DNA from: Thermoplasmatota archaeon | Lineage (GTDB): Archaea; Thermoplasmatota; Thermoplasmata; UBA10834 | NCBI GenBank assembly: GCA_018818785.1 | Contig: JAHIRF010000008.1 | Location: 62,001 to 126,000, forward strand | Length of the DNA: 64,000 bases | Direction of reading: 5' to 3' | In this document: piece after piece, positions 9,006-16,775 of the stretch | Position numbering within the stretch: the first letter of the stretch is position 1 | Layout of the letters: each line of letters starts with the position of its first letter | Position numbers and translations under genes: made by a program | Notes under the pieces: generated by a model | The model's database searches: none | Told to the model about the DNA's origin: nothing | The model's input: the letters and a program-made list of their open reading frames with translations, nothing else

Positions 9006-10448
9006 ATGGCGAATTGCATAACCGTATCGTGCAAGAGGAACGTCCTGAGCGAAGACGACATGCGGATGATCCACTACGCAGCCTTGGAGATCCTCGAAGT
9101 GACTGGTGTGGCTGTCAGAAGCGAAAAAGCGCAGAAGATGCTACAGGATGCCGGTTGCGATGTTGACAAGAAAAGTGCAGTCGTGAAATTCCCTCAGAGA
9201 CTCGTCGAGGAACTCTCCCGGAAGAACAACAGGGCAGTCACTTTCTATGGTAGGACACGGAAACACGATGCTAGGCTCGACGGTGAGCACACCTACGTCG
9301 CCAGCGATGGAAACGGTACCATGGCGATGGATTTCGAGACACGACAGAGGAGGGAGTCCCGGAAATCCGATGTCGCCAAGAGTGCCTTCGTCTCCGATGC
9401 CCTTTCAGGGCATGGCATGAACTGGCCCAGCGTCACGTCTCAGGACGTCCCCCAGGGGACGAGACACATTCACGATCTTCAGGCATCCCTCGAGAATACA
9501 GAGAAACACATCACGATCGCAACGGATACGACCTCATGGGAAGTCGAGGATGTCATAGAACTCGCCTCGGCGGCTGTCGGAGGACGAGACGAACTTAGGA
9601 AGAGACCGATCATATCCTCGATCCATACCAGCTCATCGCCGCTTCAGATCGAGGGTGAAGGGCTGGAGGCAGGGTTCGTGGCGGCAAACGCAGGGATACC
9701 AATCTGCTTCTATGTGATGCCTGGACCAGGGGGGACAGGCCCGGCTACCCTTGCAGGATCTGTAGCCGTCGGGGTCGCCGAGGCGCTGGCAGGCAACACG
9801 ATCTTCCAGCTGAACCAGGTTGGCACTTCATTCGTATTCGCCGCTGGGATGGCCAATTTGGACATGAGGGCGTCGACGAGGGCGGGGGGAAGCCCAGAAC
9901 ACGGCCTAACGTCCGCCGCATACGCGCAGATGGCGCATTACTATGGATTCCCGGCACTCGTGGGCGGTTTCGTCACAACATCCAAAGAACCGGATCAACA
10001 GGCGTCTGCAGAGAAGCTCGCGAGCGCCATACCACCGATACTCGCAGGAGCGGACATGATCGCCGGCATAGGGTTGCTCGAAGACTGCAGAACAGTCTGG
10101 CTGGAACAGTTGGTCATCGACTCGGAGATGTCTCAGATGATCAGCCGAATGGCCAGGGGAATGGAGGTCAACGAGGATTCTCTGGCACTGGATGTCATTC
10201 ACAAGGTGGGAGTCGGCAAGGACTACCTGGGGCAGAGGCACACGGTGGAGAAGTTCAGGACGGAACATTTCATGCCGACCCTGGCAGACCGGACATCATG
10301 GGACTCGTGGGCGCAGAGAGGTTCGAAGACACTTCTCGACCGCGCCGCGCAGGAAGTCAGGCGCATATTCAAAGAGCACCGTGTTGAACCCGTTCCAAAA
10401 GAGCTCGGTGAGACCGTCGACAAGCTTCTCAAGAAGAGAAGCAAGTAG
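9006..10448 (+). CDS. MttB-family corrinoid methyltransferase without pyrrolysine, copy 2
   Basis: A 480-residue paralog of the preceding gene with the same three blocks: RNVLSEDDMRMIHYAALEIL, GGSPEHGLTSAAYAQMAHYYG and GVGKDYLGQRHTVEKFRTEHF. It has diverged clearly from copy 1 in the central barrel, so the two probably have different substrates rather than being a recent duplicate. GAGGGATG lies about 8 bases before ATG 9006. The gene ends in TAG at full family length, which shows that TAG is a true stop here. It is convergent with the Lrp-type regulator. No corrinoid reactivation protein (RamA-like) is encoded nearby. Confidence 0.94.
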   Translation: MANCITVSCKRNVLSEDDMRMIHYAALEILEVTGVAVRSEKAQKMLQDAGCDVDKKSAVVKFPQRLVEELSRKNNRAVTFYGRTRKHDARLDGEHTYVASDGNGTMAMDFETRQRRESRKSDVAKSAFVSDALSGHGMNWPSVTSQDVPQGTRHIHDLQASLENTEKHITIATDTTSWEVEDVIELASAAVGGRDELRKRPIISSIHTSSSPLQIEGEGLEAGFVAANAGIPICFYVMPGPGGTGPATLAGSVAVGVAEALAGNTIFQLNQVGTSFVFAAGMANLDMRASTRAGGSPEHGLTSAAYAQMAHYYGFPALVGGFVTTSKEPDQQASAEKLASAIPPILAGADMIAGIGLLEDCRTVWLEQLVIDSEMSQMISRMARGMEVNEDSLALDVIHKVGVGKDYLGQRHTVEKFRTEHFMPTLADRTSWDSWAQRGSKTLLDRAAQEVRRIFKEHRVEPVPKELGETVDKLLKKRSK

Positions 10449-10457
10449 ACCGCAGAC

Positions 10458-10895
10458 TCATTCCTTGACCGTGGTGAAGCACGCACAGGTGAGCGTGCGC
10501 GCCACGCCTCTCACTTCCCTCAACCTATCAATGACCAGCTGGCCGATATCCTCCATGCTCGAACCGCGCACTTTGAGGAGCATATCGTATTCGCCAGATA
10601 TCATGTGTACCTCGAATATGCCTCGGATGGTGGCGATCTCTTCGGCCGTATCCCTCTGGGAGAGCCCTTTCTCGGCCTCGAATTGAACGAGTATGAAAGC
10701 GGAGACGCCCAGGCCCAGCGCGGAATAGTCTGGGAGCGCTGTGTACCTGCGAATGACCCCCTTCTGCTCCATCTTGACAATTCTATCATGGACCGTCGCC
10801 CTCGGAATCTCCAACTCACGGGCTATTGCCTTGGTGGTCTTCCTCGCGTCTTTCATCAACTCCTCGAGTATCGTCGAGTCCTTCTCATCAAGCAT
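10458..10895 (-). CDS. Lrp/AsnC-family transcriptional regulator
   Basis: A 145-residue feast/famine regulator. The N-terminal winged helix (residues 1-52) opens with the family MLDEKDSTILEELMKDARK and contains the recognition helix region IPRATVHDRIVKMEQKGVI. The RAM/ACT effector domain follows from about residue 65, with GIFEVHMISGEYDMLLKV and a C-terminal REVRGVARTLTCACF strand. It is divergent from an asparagine synthetase gene, and two related inverted repeats lie in the shared promoter, one directly before this start codon. Control of itself and of asnA is the likely role. Its neighbour on the other side is the MttB pair, which it could also affect. Confidence 0.95.
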   Translation of the reverse strand: MLDEKDSTILEELMKDARKTTKAIARELEIPRATVHDRIVKMEQKGVIRRYTALPDYSALGLGVSAFILVQFEAEKGLSQRDTAEEIATIRGIFEVHMISGEYDMLLKVRGSSMEDIGQLVIDRLREVRGVARTLTCACFTTVKE

Positions 10896-10899
10896 AAAT

Positions 10900-10912
10900 C
10901 GTCAATATGACG
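10900..10912. promoter_or_regulatory. candidate Lrp operator 1 (CGTCA-ATA-TGACG)
   Basis: A perfect 13-base dyad lies 4 bases before the lrp start codon, on the start side of the TATA element TTCATATAAG read on the minus strand. Binding here would block lrp transcription, consistent with autoregulation. The half-site GTCAATAT recurs in operator 2. Confidence 0.5.
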
Positions 10913-10970
10913 GTTTTCTTATATGAATATTGCCTTTTTTCGGATTGTTTCCGTGATAATGGAGGTAAAA

Positions 10971-10988
10971 GTCAAATAGGATATTGAC
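10971..10988. promoter_or_regulatory. candidate Lrp operator 2 (GTCAAATAGGATATTGAC)
   Basis: An 18-base inverted repeat with GTCAAATA and ATATTGAC arms lies 18 bases before the asparagine synthetase start. Its half-site matches operator 1. The dyad centres are about 73 bases apart, close to seven helical turns, so both sites face the same side of the DNA. Confidence 0.5.
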
Positions 10989-11005
10989 TTGTCGTCTATT
11001 CGTCG

Positions 11006-11935
11006 ATGGTAACAATGCAGCAAACCGTATTGCACCTGAAAGAGAGCAAGATGGGACACATACTCAGAATCCAGAGTGCCGCTCTGAAAGCGATTCACGA
11101 TTACATGTACGAGAACTGCGTGGTCCAAGCGATGCCGGTCATGCTGTCCCCGGAGACCGACCCCCTCAACCACCCTCATTTCGATGCGTCGGTGGAATAC
11201 TACGGTCAGAGACTGCATCTCACGAAGAGCATGATAATGCACAAGCAGCTCGCGCTTCTGAACGATGGCTTCGACAAGATCTACATAATGTCTCCGAACG
11301 TGAGGCTCGAGCAGGGCGAACTCGGGGCCTCGGGAAGACACCTTTTCGAGTTCACCCAGGTGGATATCGAACTCAAGGACAAGACCAAGAAGGAGTTCAA
11401 GGAACTCGTCGATGGAATGATCGTGAAGGTTTTCGAGTTCGTCAAGAAGGAGTGCTCTGATGATCTGACAGCGCTAGGCAGAAGGCTGGAGGTCCCGAAG
11501 CTCCCTCTGAAGATCTTCGAATCCGAGGAGCTGAAAGCAAAATACGGAGATGATTTTGAGAAGGTCATGTCCGAGACTGAGAGAGACCCATTCTGGGTCC
11601 TGAACTTCAGACGCGAGTTCTACGACAGGGAAGACAAGGAGCGGAAGGGATACTACCACAACTACGACATGTTCTGGCCGGAAGGATATGGCGAAGCCCT
11701 TTCCGGAGGCGAGAGGGAGTGGGAGTACCAGGAGATCATCCGCAAGATGATGGAGCGCAGGACCAACATGGACGCCTATAAGAGATACCTCGAGGCGGCC
11801 ACGCAAGGATTGATACCTCAGACCGTCGGAGGCGGTCTCGGAATCGAGAGAATGGTCAGATTCCTTACGGGGCAGAGTCACGTTAGGGATATCTCACTCT
11901 TCCCGAGGGTGCCCGGCGAGAAGATAGCGTTCTAA
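11006..11935 (+). CDS. archaeal asparagine synthetase related to asparaginyl-tRNA synthetase
   Basis: A 309-residue class II synthetase catalytic core without an anticodon-binding domain, as in the AS-AR enzyme of Pyrococcus that makes asparagine from aspartate, ATP and ammonia. Motif 2-like sequence (GASGRHLFEFTQVDIEL) and motif 3 (GGGLGIERMVRFLTG, about residues 272-286) are clear. A genuine AsnRS would be about 430 residues with an OB-fold at the N-terminus, and none is present. ATG 11006 or ATG 11015 may be the start; no strong ribosome site is seen. The lrp-type gene is divergent, which parallels the asnC-asnA layout known in E. coli. AsnRS-like aminoacylation is the less likely alternative. 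Confidence 0.85.
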   Translation: MVTMQQTVLHLKESKMGHILRIQSAALKAIHDYMYENCVVQAMPVMLSPETDPLNHPHFDASVEYYGQRLHLTKSMIMHKQLALLNDGFDKIYIMSPNVRLEQGELGASGRHLFEFTQVDIELKDKTKKEFKELVDGMIVKVFEFVKKECSDDLTALGRRLEVPKLPLKIFESEELKAKYGDDFEKVMSETERDPFWVLNFRREFYDREDKERKGYYHNYDMFWPEGYGEALSGGEREWEYQEIIRKMMERRTNMDAYKRYLEAATQGLIPQTVGGGLGIERMVRFLTGQSHVRDISLFPRVPGEKIAF

Positions 11936-11977
11936 TGTGAATCGTCCAGCAGGTTTCAGCACGGCAGGAATGTCGAA

Positions 11978-12904
11978 TCAAGAGACCTTCTCGACTATGG
12001 CGCCTTCACCAGGAACTGTTATAAATGACTCAGATTCCAGGCCGGAAGATTCCAGGAACGTGCGCACCATGGCTTGCTTGATCTTGGACGCATTCTCGAG
12101 AGTTATCGCGAAGACCGCAGGTCCGGAACCACCTAGGGACACGCCAAGAGCCCCTGAATCGAGTGCGCTCTTTCGCACCTCATCGAATCCAGGCACCAGC
12201 TTCTTCCTGTAGGGAACTGAAAGTGTGTCATCCAGGTATTCGCCAACAGCACGGGCATCACGCTTCATCATCGAATGTACCATGCCAGCGGCCATTGAGA
12301 GATTGCTCACGGCATCCGACAGCGGTACTGATTTCGGAAGGACCTCCCGCGCCTTGCGCGTCTCAACCGAGATCTCGGGCAGTACGACGACGATCTGGAA
12401 GCTCGGAGGTTTGATCCTCAATATAGTACGCTTGCGAGCATCGGATACCACGGTGAATCCACCGTGCAGCGCGGCGGCGACATTATCGAAATGCCTGGAC
12501 CCTGCGATCAGTTCCTCACCCATGGCCGCGGCCTCGAGTATGAGCGATTCGTCGCGTACGCCCATCAGCGTAGCCATGGCGAGCGCTCCGCCGACGGACG
12601 AGGCGGCACTGCTGCCAATCCCGCTACCAGGTTTCATGCCTTTCTTAATGGTCATCGAGAAACCGTATTCTTCGCACCCGCACATATCGGCGAGACGCAT
12701 GGCCGCATACGATGCGGTGTTCTTCTCGGGGTCAGTCGGTATGCCGCTCCATCCAGATACCTTGACCTCGCGTCTGCCAGGTTGTCTCAATTGAATCGTG
12801 ACAGTGTCCCGAGGAGAATCCAGACATAATCCGAATGAATCGAATCCTGGACCGAAATTCGCCAATGTCGCTGGCGAAGATATGACCGCCTTGTTGTACC
12901 TCAT
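11978..12904 (-). CDS. thrB: homoserine kinase
   Basis: A 308-residue GHMP-family kinase that phosphorylates homoserine for threonine synthesis. The N-terminal SSPATLANFGPGFDSFGLCL segment and the phosphate-binding loop KPGSGIGSSAASSVGGALA (about residues 91-109) are characteristic, and the C-terminal SLGGSGPAVFAI motif 3 is intact. GGTGG lies about 9 bases upstream of ATG 12904, and a TATA element CTTTAATATG lies near 12939-12948 on this strand. It is divergent from thrC, so one 186-base region serves both halves of the pathway. Confidence 0.96.
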   Translation of the reverse strand: MRYNKAVISSPATLANFGPGFDSFGLCLDSPRDTVTIQLRQPGRREVKVSGWSGIPTDPEKNTASYAAMRLADMCGCEEYGFSMTIKKGMKPGSGIGSSAASSVGGALAMATLMGVRDESLILEAAAMGEELIAGSRHFDNVAAALHGGFTVVSDARKRTILRIKPPSFQIVVVLPEISVETRKAREVLPKSVPLSDAVSNLSMAAGMVHSMMKRDARAVGEYLDDTLSVPYRKKLVPGFDEVRKSALDSGALGVSLGGSGPAVFAITLENASKIKQAMVRTFLESSGLESESFITVPGEGAIVEKVS

Positions 12905-13009
12905 GATCTATACCCACCAGAGGGGATGAGACAAAGACATATTAAAGAAACTCTGTGTCCGAGCATTCTCGCCATGGACATTTTTGTGCAAAATGCAGTT
13001 GCCAGGCGG

Positions 13010-13046
13010 TTCGCACAACCCATACGATGATGACCAGATGTGCGAA
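13010..13046. promoter_or_regulatory. inverted repeat TTCGCACA-N21-TGTGCGAA upstream of thrC
   Basis: Perfect 8-base arms at 13010-13017 and 13039-13046 have centres 29 bases apart, roughly three helical turns. The right arm touches the BRE of the thrC TATA element (TTATATT, 13051-13057). The geometry suits a dimeric regulator controlling thrC-hom-lysC-ilvD, and possibly thrB on the other side. No particular regulator can be named. Confidence 0.45.
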
Positions 13047-13090
13047 GGGCTTATATTCACTCTGAACATAGCATGCGCGGCCCATGAGGA

Positions 13091-14326
13091 ATGCGTTTGC
13101 CGACCTTTGAAATGAAGTGCATGGAATGCGGAAGAGTCCACGACATGTCCAGGCCTGCCTATGCGTGCAGCTCGTGCGGTAATCTTCTGGAGATCAGCGT
13201 CGACATCGATGCCGCAAGGGAAAGGCTGTCTAAGACAAACTTCGCGTCCAGGCGACTCTCAGTCTGGAAGTACAGAGAACTGCTGCCAGTCACCGAGAAT
13301 ACAAGGATATACACAAGAGGGGAGGGAGGAACGCCACTGGTCCGATGCGACAGACTCGCGAATCATCTAGGTCTAAGCCATCTATGGCTCAAGTTCGACG
13401 GCACAAATCCCACTGGATCATTCAAGGACCGCGGCATGACCATGGGAATCACGAAAGCAAAGGAGCTCGGGATGAATGTAGTCACCTGCGCCTCGACCGG
13501 CAACACCTCTGCATCACTCGCTGCATACGCAGGGCATGCGGGTGTGAAATGTGTCGTCCTGATACCGGAAGGGAAGGTTGCGCTGGGGAAGCTCGCACAG
13601 GCGATGATGCACGGGGCGACGGTCGTCTCGGTTCGAGGAAATTTCGACCAGGCCCTAGACATGGTCATGAGATCATCGGATTCACTCGGGATGTATGTCC
13701 TGAACTCGGTCAACCCATTCAGGATCGAGGGACAGAAGACGGCCGCATTTGAGATATGCGACCAACTCGAAGGTGCATGCCCGGATACGCTCTATGTGCC
13801 CGTCGGGAACGGAGGCAATTCGTCCGCTTACTGGAAGGGGTTCAAAGAATATGAGGAGTTGGACTTCGTCGCAGGCCATCCGGAGATCAGAGGGGTTCAA
13901 GCAGTCGGGTCCGCCCCGATCGCCGAGATGTTCGCAAAAGGGAGGGATACGATGGTCCCTGTGCAGAACCCCGAGACGGTCGCCACAGCGATAAGGATAG
14001 GCAATCCTGCTAACTGGAAGAAGACCATCAGGGCAATCAAGGAATCAGAGGGAACAGCTTTCACTGTAGCGGATGATGAGATACTCGCAGCTCAGAGATT
14101 GATGGCGACTCTGGAAGGGGTATTCCCCGAACCAGCGGGCGCAGCGGCTGTCGCAGGCCTCGCGAAGGATGTCGCGAGGGGACTCATCGATAGATCATCG
14201 AAGATAGTCTGCGTATCGACGGGACATGGACTGAAGGATCCGGACACTGCGATCAAGCAATGCTCAAGGCCTCATGTGATAGATGCGGACATGAAGGCAC
14301 TCGAGAAACTCCTGGAGGATGCCTGA
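13091..14326 (+). CDS. thrC: threonine synthase
   Basis: A 411-residue PLP enzyme that converts O-phosphohomoserine to threonine. An N-terminal zinc-ribbon-like segment has CMEC and CSSC pairs (residues 9-31), common in archaeal ThrC. The catalytic lysine is Lys112 in PTGSFKDRGM; the phosphate loop is CASTGNTSAS, and PVGNGGNSSAYWKGF follows. The TATA element at 13051-13057 predicts a transcript start at about 13078-13084, so ATG 13091 would lie almost at the 5' end (near leaderless). The coding end overlaps the hom start by 8 bases. Confidence 0.95.
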   Translation: MRLPTFEMKCMECGRVHDMSRPAYACSSCGNLLEISVDIDAARERLSKTNFASRRLSVWKYRELLPVTENTRIYTRGEGGTPLVRCDRLANHLGLSHLWLKFDGTNPTGSFKDRGMTMGITKAKELGMNVVTCASTGNTSASLAAYAGHAGVKCVVLIPEGKVALGKLAQAMMHGATVVSVRGNFDQALDMVMRSSDSLGMYVLNSVNPFRIEGQKTAAFEICDQLEGACPDTLYVPVGNGGNSSAYWKGFKEYEELDFVAGHPEIRGVQAVGSAPIAEMFAKGRDTMVPVQNPETVATAIRIGNPANWKKTIRAIKESEGTAFTVADDEILAAQRLMATLEGVFPEPAGAAAVAGLAKDVARGLIDRSSKIVCVSTGHGLKDPDTAIKQCSRPHVIDADMKALEKLLEDA

Positions 14327-15344
14327 TCTGAGAATCATCCTTGTCGGTTTCGGTGTCGTCGCCAGGAGCTTCGCGGAGATAGTCGAATCAGATGGAGAAT
14401 CGCTTGCCAGAAGATATGGATTGAAGCCGAAGATCGTTGGCATAGCAGACAGTAGAGGAGCTGCAATAGCCCAGACAGGTATCGACCTCAAGAAGGCGCT
14501 CGGGTCCAAGAAAGACAATGGAGACCTTAGCGGACTCGATGGCATCTATCATGAAGGCATGACCGGTGCCCAAGTCATCAAGGAAGCAGACTGCGATGTC
14601 GTAGTCGAATCCACCCCCACGGAGATCACGGCGGCCGAGCCAGGACTGACCCACCTCAAGACAGCTATGATGAAAGGGCGACATGTGGTATGCACGAACA
14701 AGGGACCGTTGGCACTCGCGATGCCTGCCCTGATAGAGTTGGCCCACCACAACGAGGTCGTCCTAAAGTTCAGTGGCACAGTTGGCGGCGGGACGCCTGT
14801 CCTTGATTTCGCGAAGAAATGTCTGGAGGGCAGTGAAGTCCGGTCGATAAAGGGCATATTGAATGGCACCTGCAATTACATACTCACAAGGATGGCGAAC
14901 GAGTCTGCCACCATGAAGGACGCACTCGCAGACGCACAGAGGTTGGGGTACGCGGAGGCCGACCCCACATACGACGTAGAAGGACTCGATACCGCATGTA
15001 AGCTCGTGATAACATCAAACCATGTGCTGGGCACGGGACTTTCAATCAAGGACATCGACATACGAGGGATCACTGACATCTCCGTCGAAGACGTCAAGGA
15101 GGCGCTTTCGCAGGGGGAGACGATCAAGCTTATAGGCGGCGTTGCTGGCGGCAAGGCAAAGGTCTCTCCCGAGAGAGTGAAACTGACACATCCACTCAAT
15201 GTATCTGGCACTTTCAACGCGATCTGTTTCGACACATTCCCTTCCGGTGAGGTCACACTGGTCGGCAAGGGTGCAGGGGGTCCAGAGACAGCGACCTCTG
15301 TGATCAGGGACCTGCTGGAGATTCGCAGAGCATACGCAAGGTAG
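14319..15344 (+). CDS. hom: homoserine dehydrogenase
   Basis: A 341-residue NAD(P)-dependent oxidoreductase that reduces aspartate semialdehyde to homoserine. The nucleotide-binding start (RIILVGFGVVARSFAEIV), the substrate-domain GTVGGGTPVLDF and ILNGTCNYILTRM blocks and AEADPTYDVEGLDTACKL are all family hallmarks. There is no C-terminal ACT domain, so it should not carry threonine feedback by that route. Its ATG lies inside the last codons of thrC, indicating coupled translation. lysC follows after 27 bases. Confidence 0.96.
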   Translation: MPDLRIILVGFGVVARSFAEIVESDGESLARRYGLKPKIVGIADSRGAAIAQTGIDLKKALGSKKDNGDLSGLDGIYHEGMTGAQVIKEADCDVVVESTPTEITAAEPGLTHLKTAMMKGRHVVCTNKGPLALAMPALIELAHHNEVVLKFSGTVGGGTPVLDFAKKCLEGSEVRSIKGILNGTCNYILTRMANESATMKDALADAQRLGYAEADPTYDVEGLDTACKLVITSNHVLGTGLSIKDIDIRGITDISVEDVKEALSQGETIKLIGGVAGGKAKVSPERVKLTHPLNVSGTFNAICFDTFPSGEVTLVGKGAGGPETATSVIRDLLEIRRAYAR

Positions 15345-15371
15345 CACATTCACATCGAGAGTTGGTAAGCA

Positions 15372-16775
15372 ATGAGATTGGTGATGAAGTTCGGAGGAGT
15401 GAGCGTTGCGGACGGAAAGGGATTCAGGAAGGTCGGCACGATCGTCCACAAGTACCATGAACGAGGGGACCAGATCGCAGTCGTCACATCCGCCATGCAC
15501 TCCGTGACGAACTCGTTGATAGATGCCGCGTCACAAGCTGGTCGGGGACGCAAGGATCATGTCAGAAGATACGTGGATGATCTCACCGAGAGGCACAGGA
15601 AGGCCTGTGAGGATGCGATCGAGAACCGTGAGATACTGGACAAGATCCAGCATGTCGTCACATCGACTTGCGACGATCTCCGGAACATACTACTCGGCAT
15701 AGCACACATAGGCGAGCTCACACCCAGATCTAGGGATTATGTCATAGGCTTCGGCGAGAGACTCGCGGCGCCAGTTCTTCAAGGAGTGTTCGAAGACATG
15801 GGCATGAAGGCGAAGGCGCTCACAGGCGGAGAGGCAGGGATAGTGACTGATGACAATTTCGGCGCCGCCCAACCGCTCATGAACATGACGACACTGCAGG
15901 TTAGGCAGAACCTCGGCCCGATCATGGAGGATGGCACCATACCGATCGTAAGCGGTTTCATAGCCCAGACCCAGGAGAGCATCCAGACGACCATCGGTCG
16001 GGGAGGCTCGGATTACACTGCATCCATCATCGGCGCTTCGATAAGGTCAGACGAGGTCTTGGTATGGAAGGACGTCGACGGACTCATGACGGCGAACCCA
16101 AAGATCGTGAAGAACGCCAAGATGATAGACAGCATCTCATTCCCAGAAGCCATGGAACTGGCGCACTTCGGTGCTGAGATCATCCATCCGAAGGCGCTCG
16201 AATGCGCAGCCAAGTACCAGCTGCCGTTCAGGGTCAAGAGTCTTGCGGACCCCGACCGGCCGGGATCCACCATCGTCAGCGAGGTCAAGGTCAAGGACGG
16301 TGATGTCGTGAAAGCGATCACCAACATAGACGATGTCGACCTGATCACGGTCTGCGGCGCGAGCATGGTGGGCACTCCAAGACTGCCGGCGAAGGTACTG
16401 CAGATCCTCACGGACGAGGACATAGATGTCCTGATGATATCCCAGAGTTCATCTGAGGAAAGCATCACGCTCGCAATACCCAAGGAGAGCGGTTCAAGGG
16501 CTCAGAACGCACTTGAACTTTCCTTGCTTGGTTCCAAGCAGGTCAGGGAGGTCAATATTGAGACGGCATTGAGCATAGTCGCCGTGGTCGGAGCTGGCAT
16601 GAAGGGAACACCGGGAGTCGCAGCCAGGGTGTTCGCCACCATGGCTAAGGAGAATATCAACATACGTGCGATCGCCCAGGGCTCTTCCGAACTCAACATA
16701 TCATGCATAATAAAGAAAAAGGACGCCGCCAAAGCAGTCAACGCACTTCATGACGATTTCGAACTGGGGGTATGA
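15372..16775 (+). CDS. lysC: aspartate kinase
   Basis: A 467-residue amino acid kinase that starts the aspartate pathway. It opens with the hallmark MKFGGVSVADG. The C-terminal part holds two ACT-type regulatory domains (about residues 320-467, with VVGAGMKGTPGVAARVF and INIRAIAQGSSELNISCII), the usual site of feedback by lysine or threonine. Being in an operon with thrC, hom and ilvD, it probably serves Thr and Ile production. The stop overlaps the ilvD ATG (ATGA). Confidence 0.96.
   Translation: MRLVMKFGGVSVADGKGFRKVGTIVHKYHERGDQIAVVTSAMHSVTNSLIDAASQAGRGRKDHVRRYVDDLTERHRKACEDAIENREILDKIQHVVTSTCDDLRNILLGIAHIGELTPRSRDYVIGFGERLAAPVLQGVFEDMGMKAKALTGGEAGIVTDDNFGAAQPLMNMTTLQVRQNLGPIMEDGTIPIVSGFIAQTQESIQTTIGRGGSDYTASIIGASIRSDEVLVWKDVDGLMTANPKIVKNAKMIDSISFPEAMELAHFGAEIIHPKALECAAKYQLPFRVKSLADPDRPGSTIVSEVKVKDGDVVKAITNIDDVDLITVCGASMVGTPRLPAKVLQILTDEDIDVLMISQSSSEESITLAIPKESGSRAQNALELSLLGSKQVREVNIETALSIVAVVGAGMKGTPGVAARVFATMAKENINIRAIAQGSSELNISCIIKKKDAAKAVNALHDDFELGV

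Noticed and set aside
10446-10600. Possible TAG read-through (pyrrolysine) at the end of MttB copy 2
   Set aside because: The protein is already full length with the complete C-terminal block; the downstream frame is only the antisense of the Lrp gene, and other ordinary genes here end in TAG.
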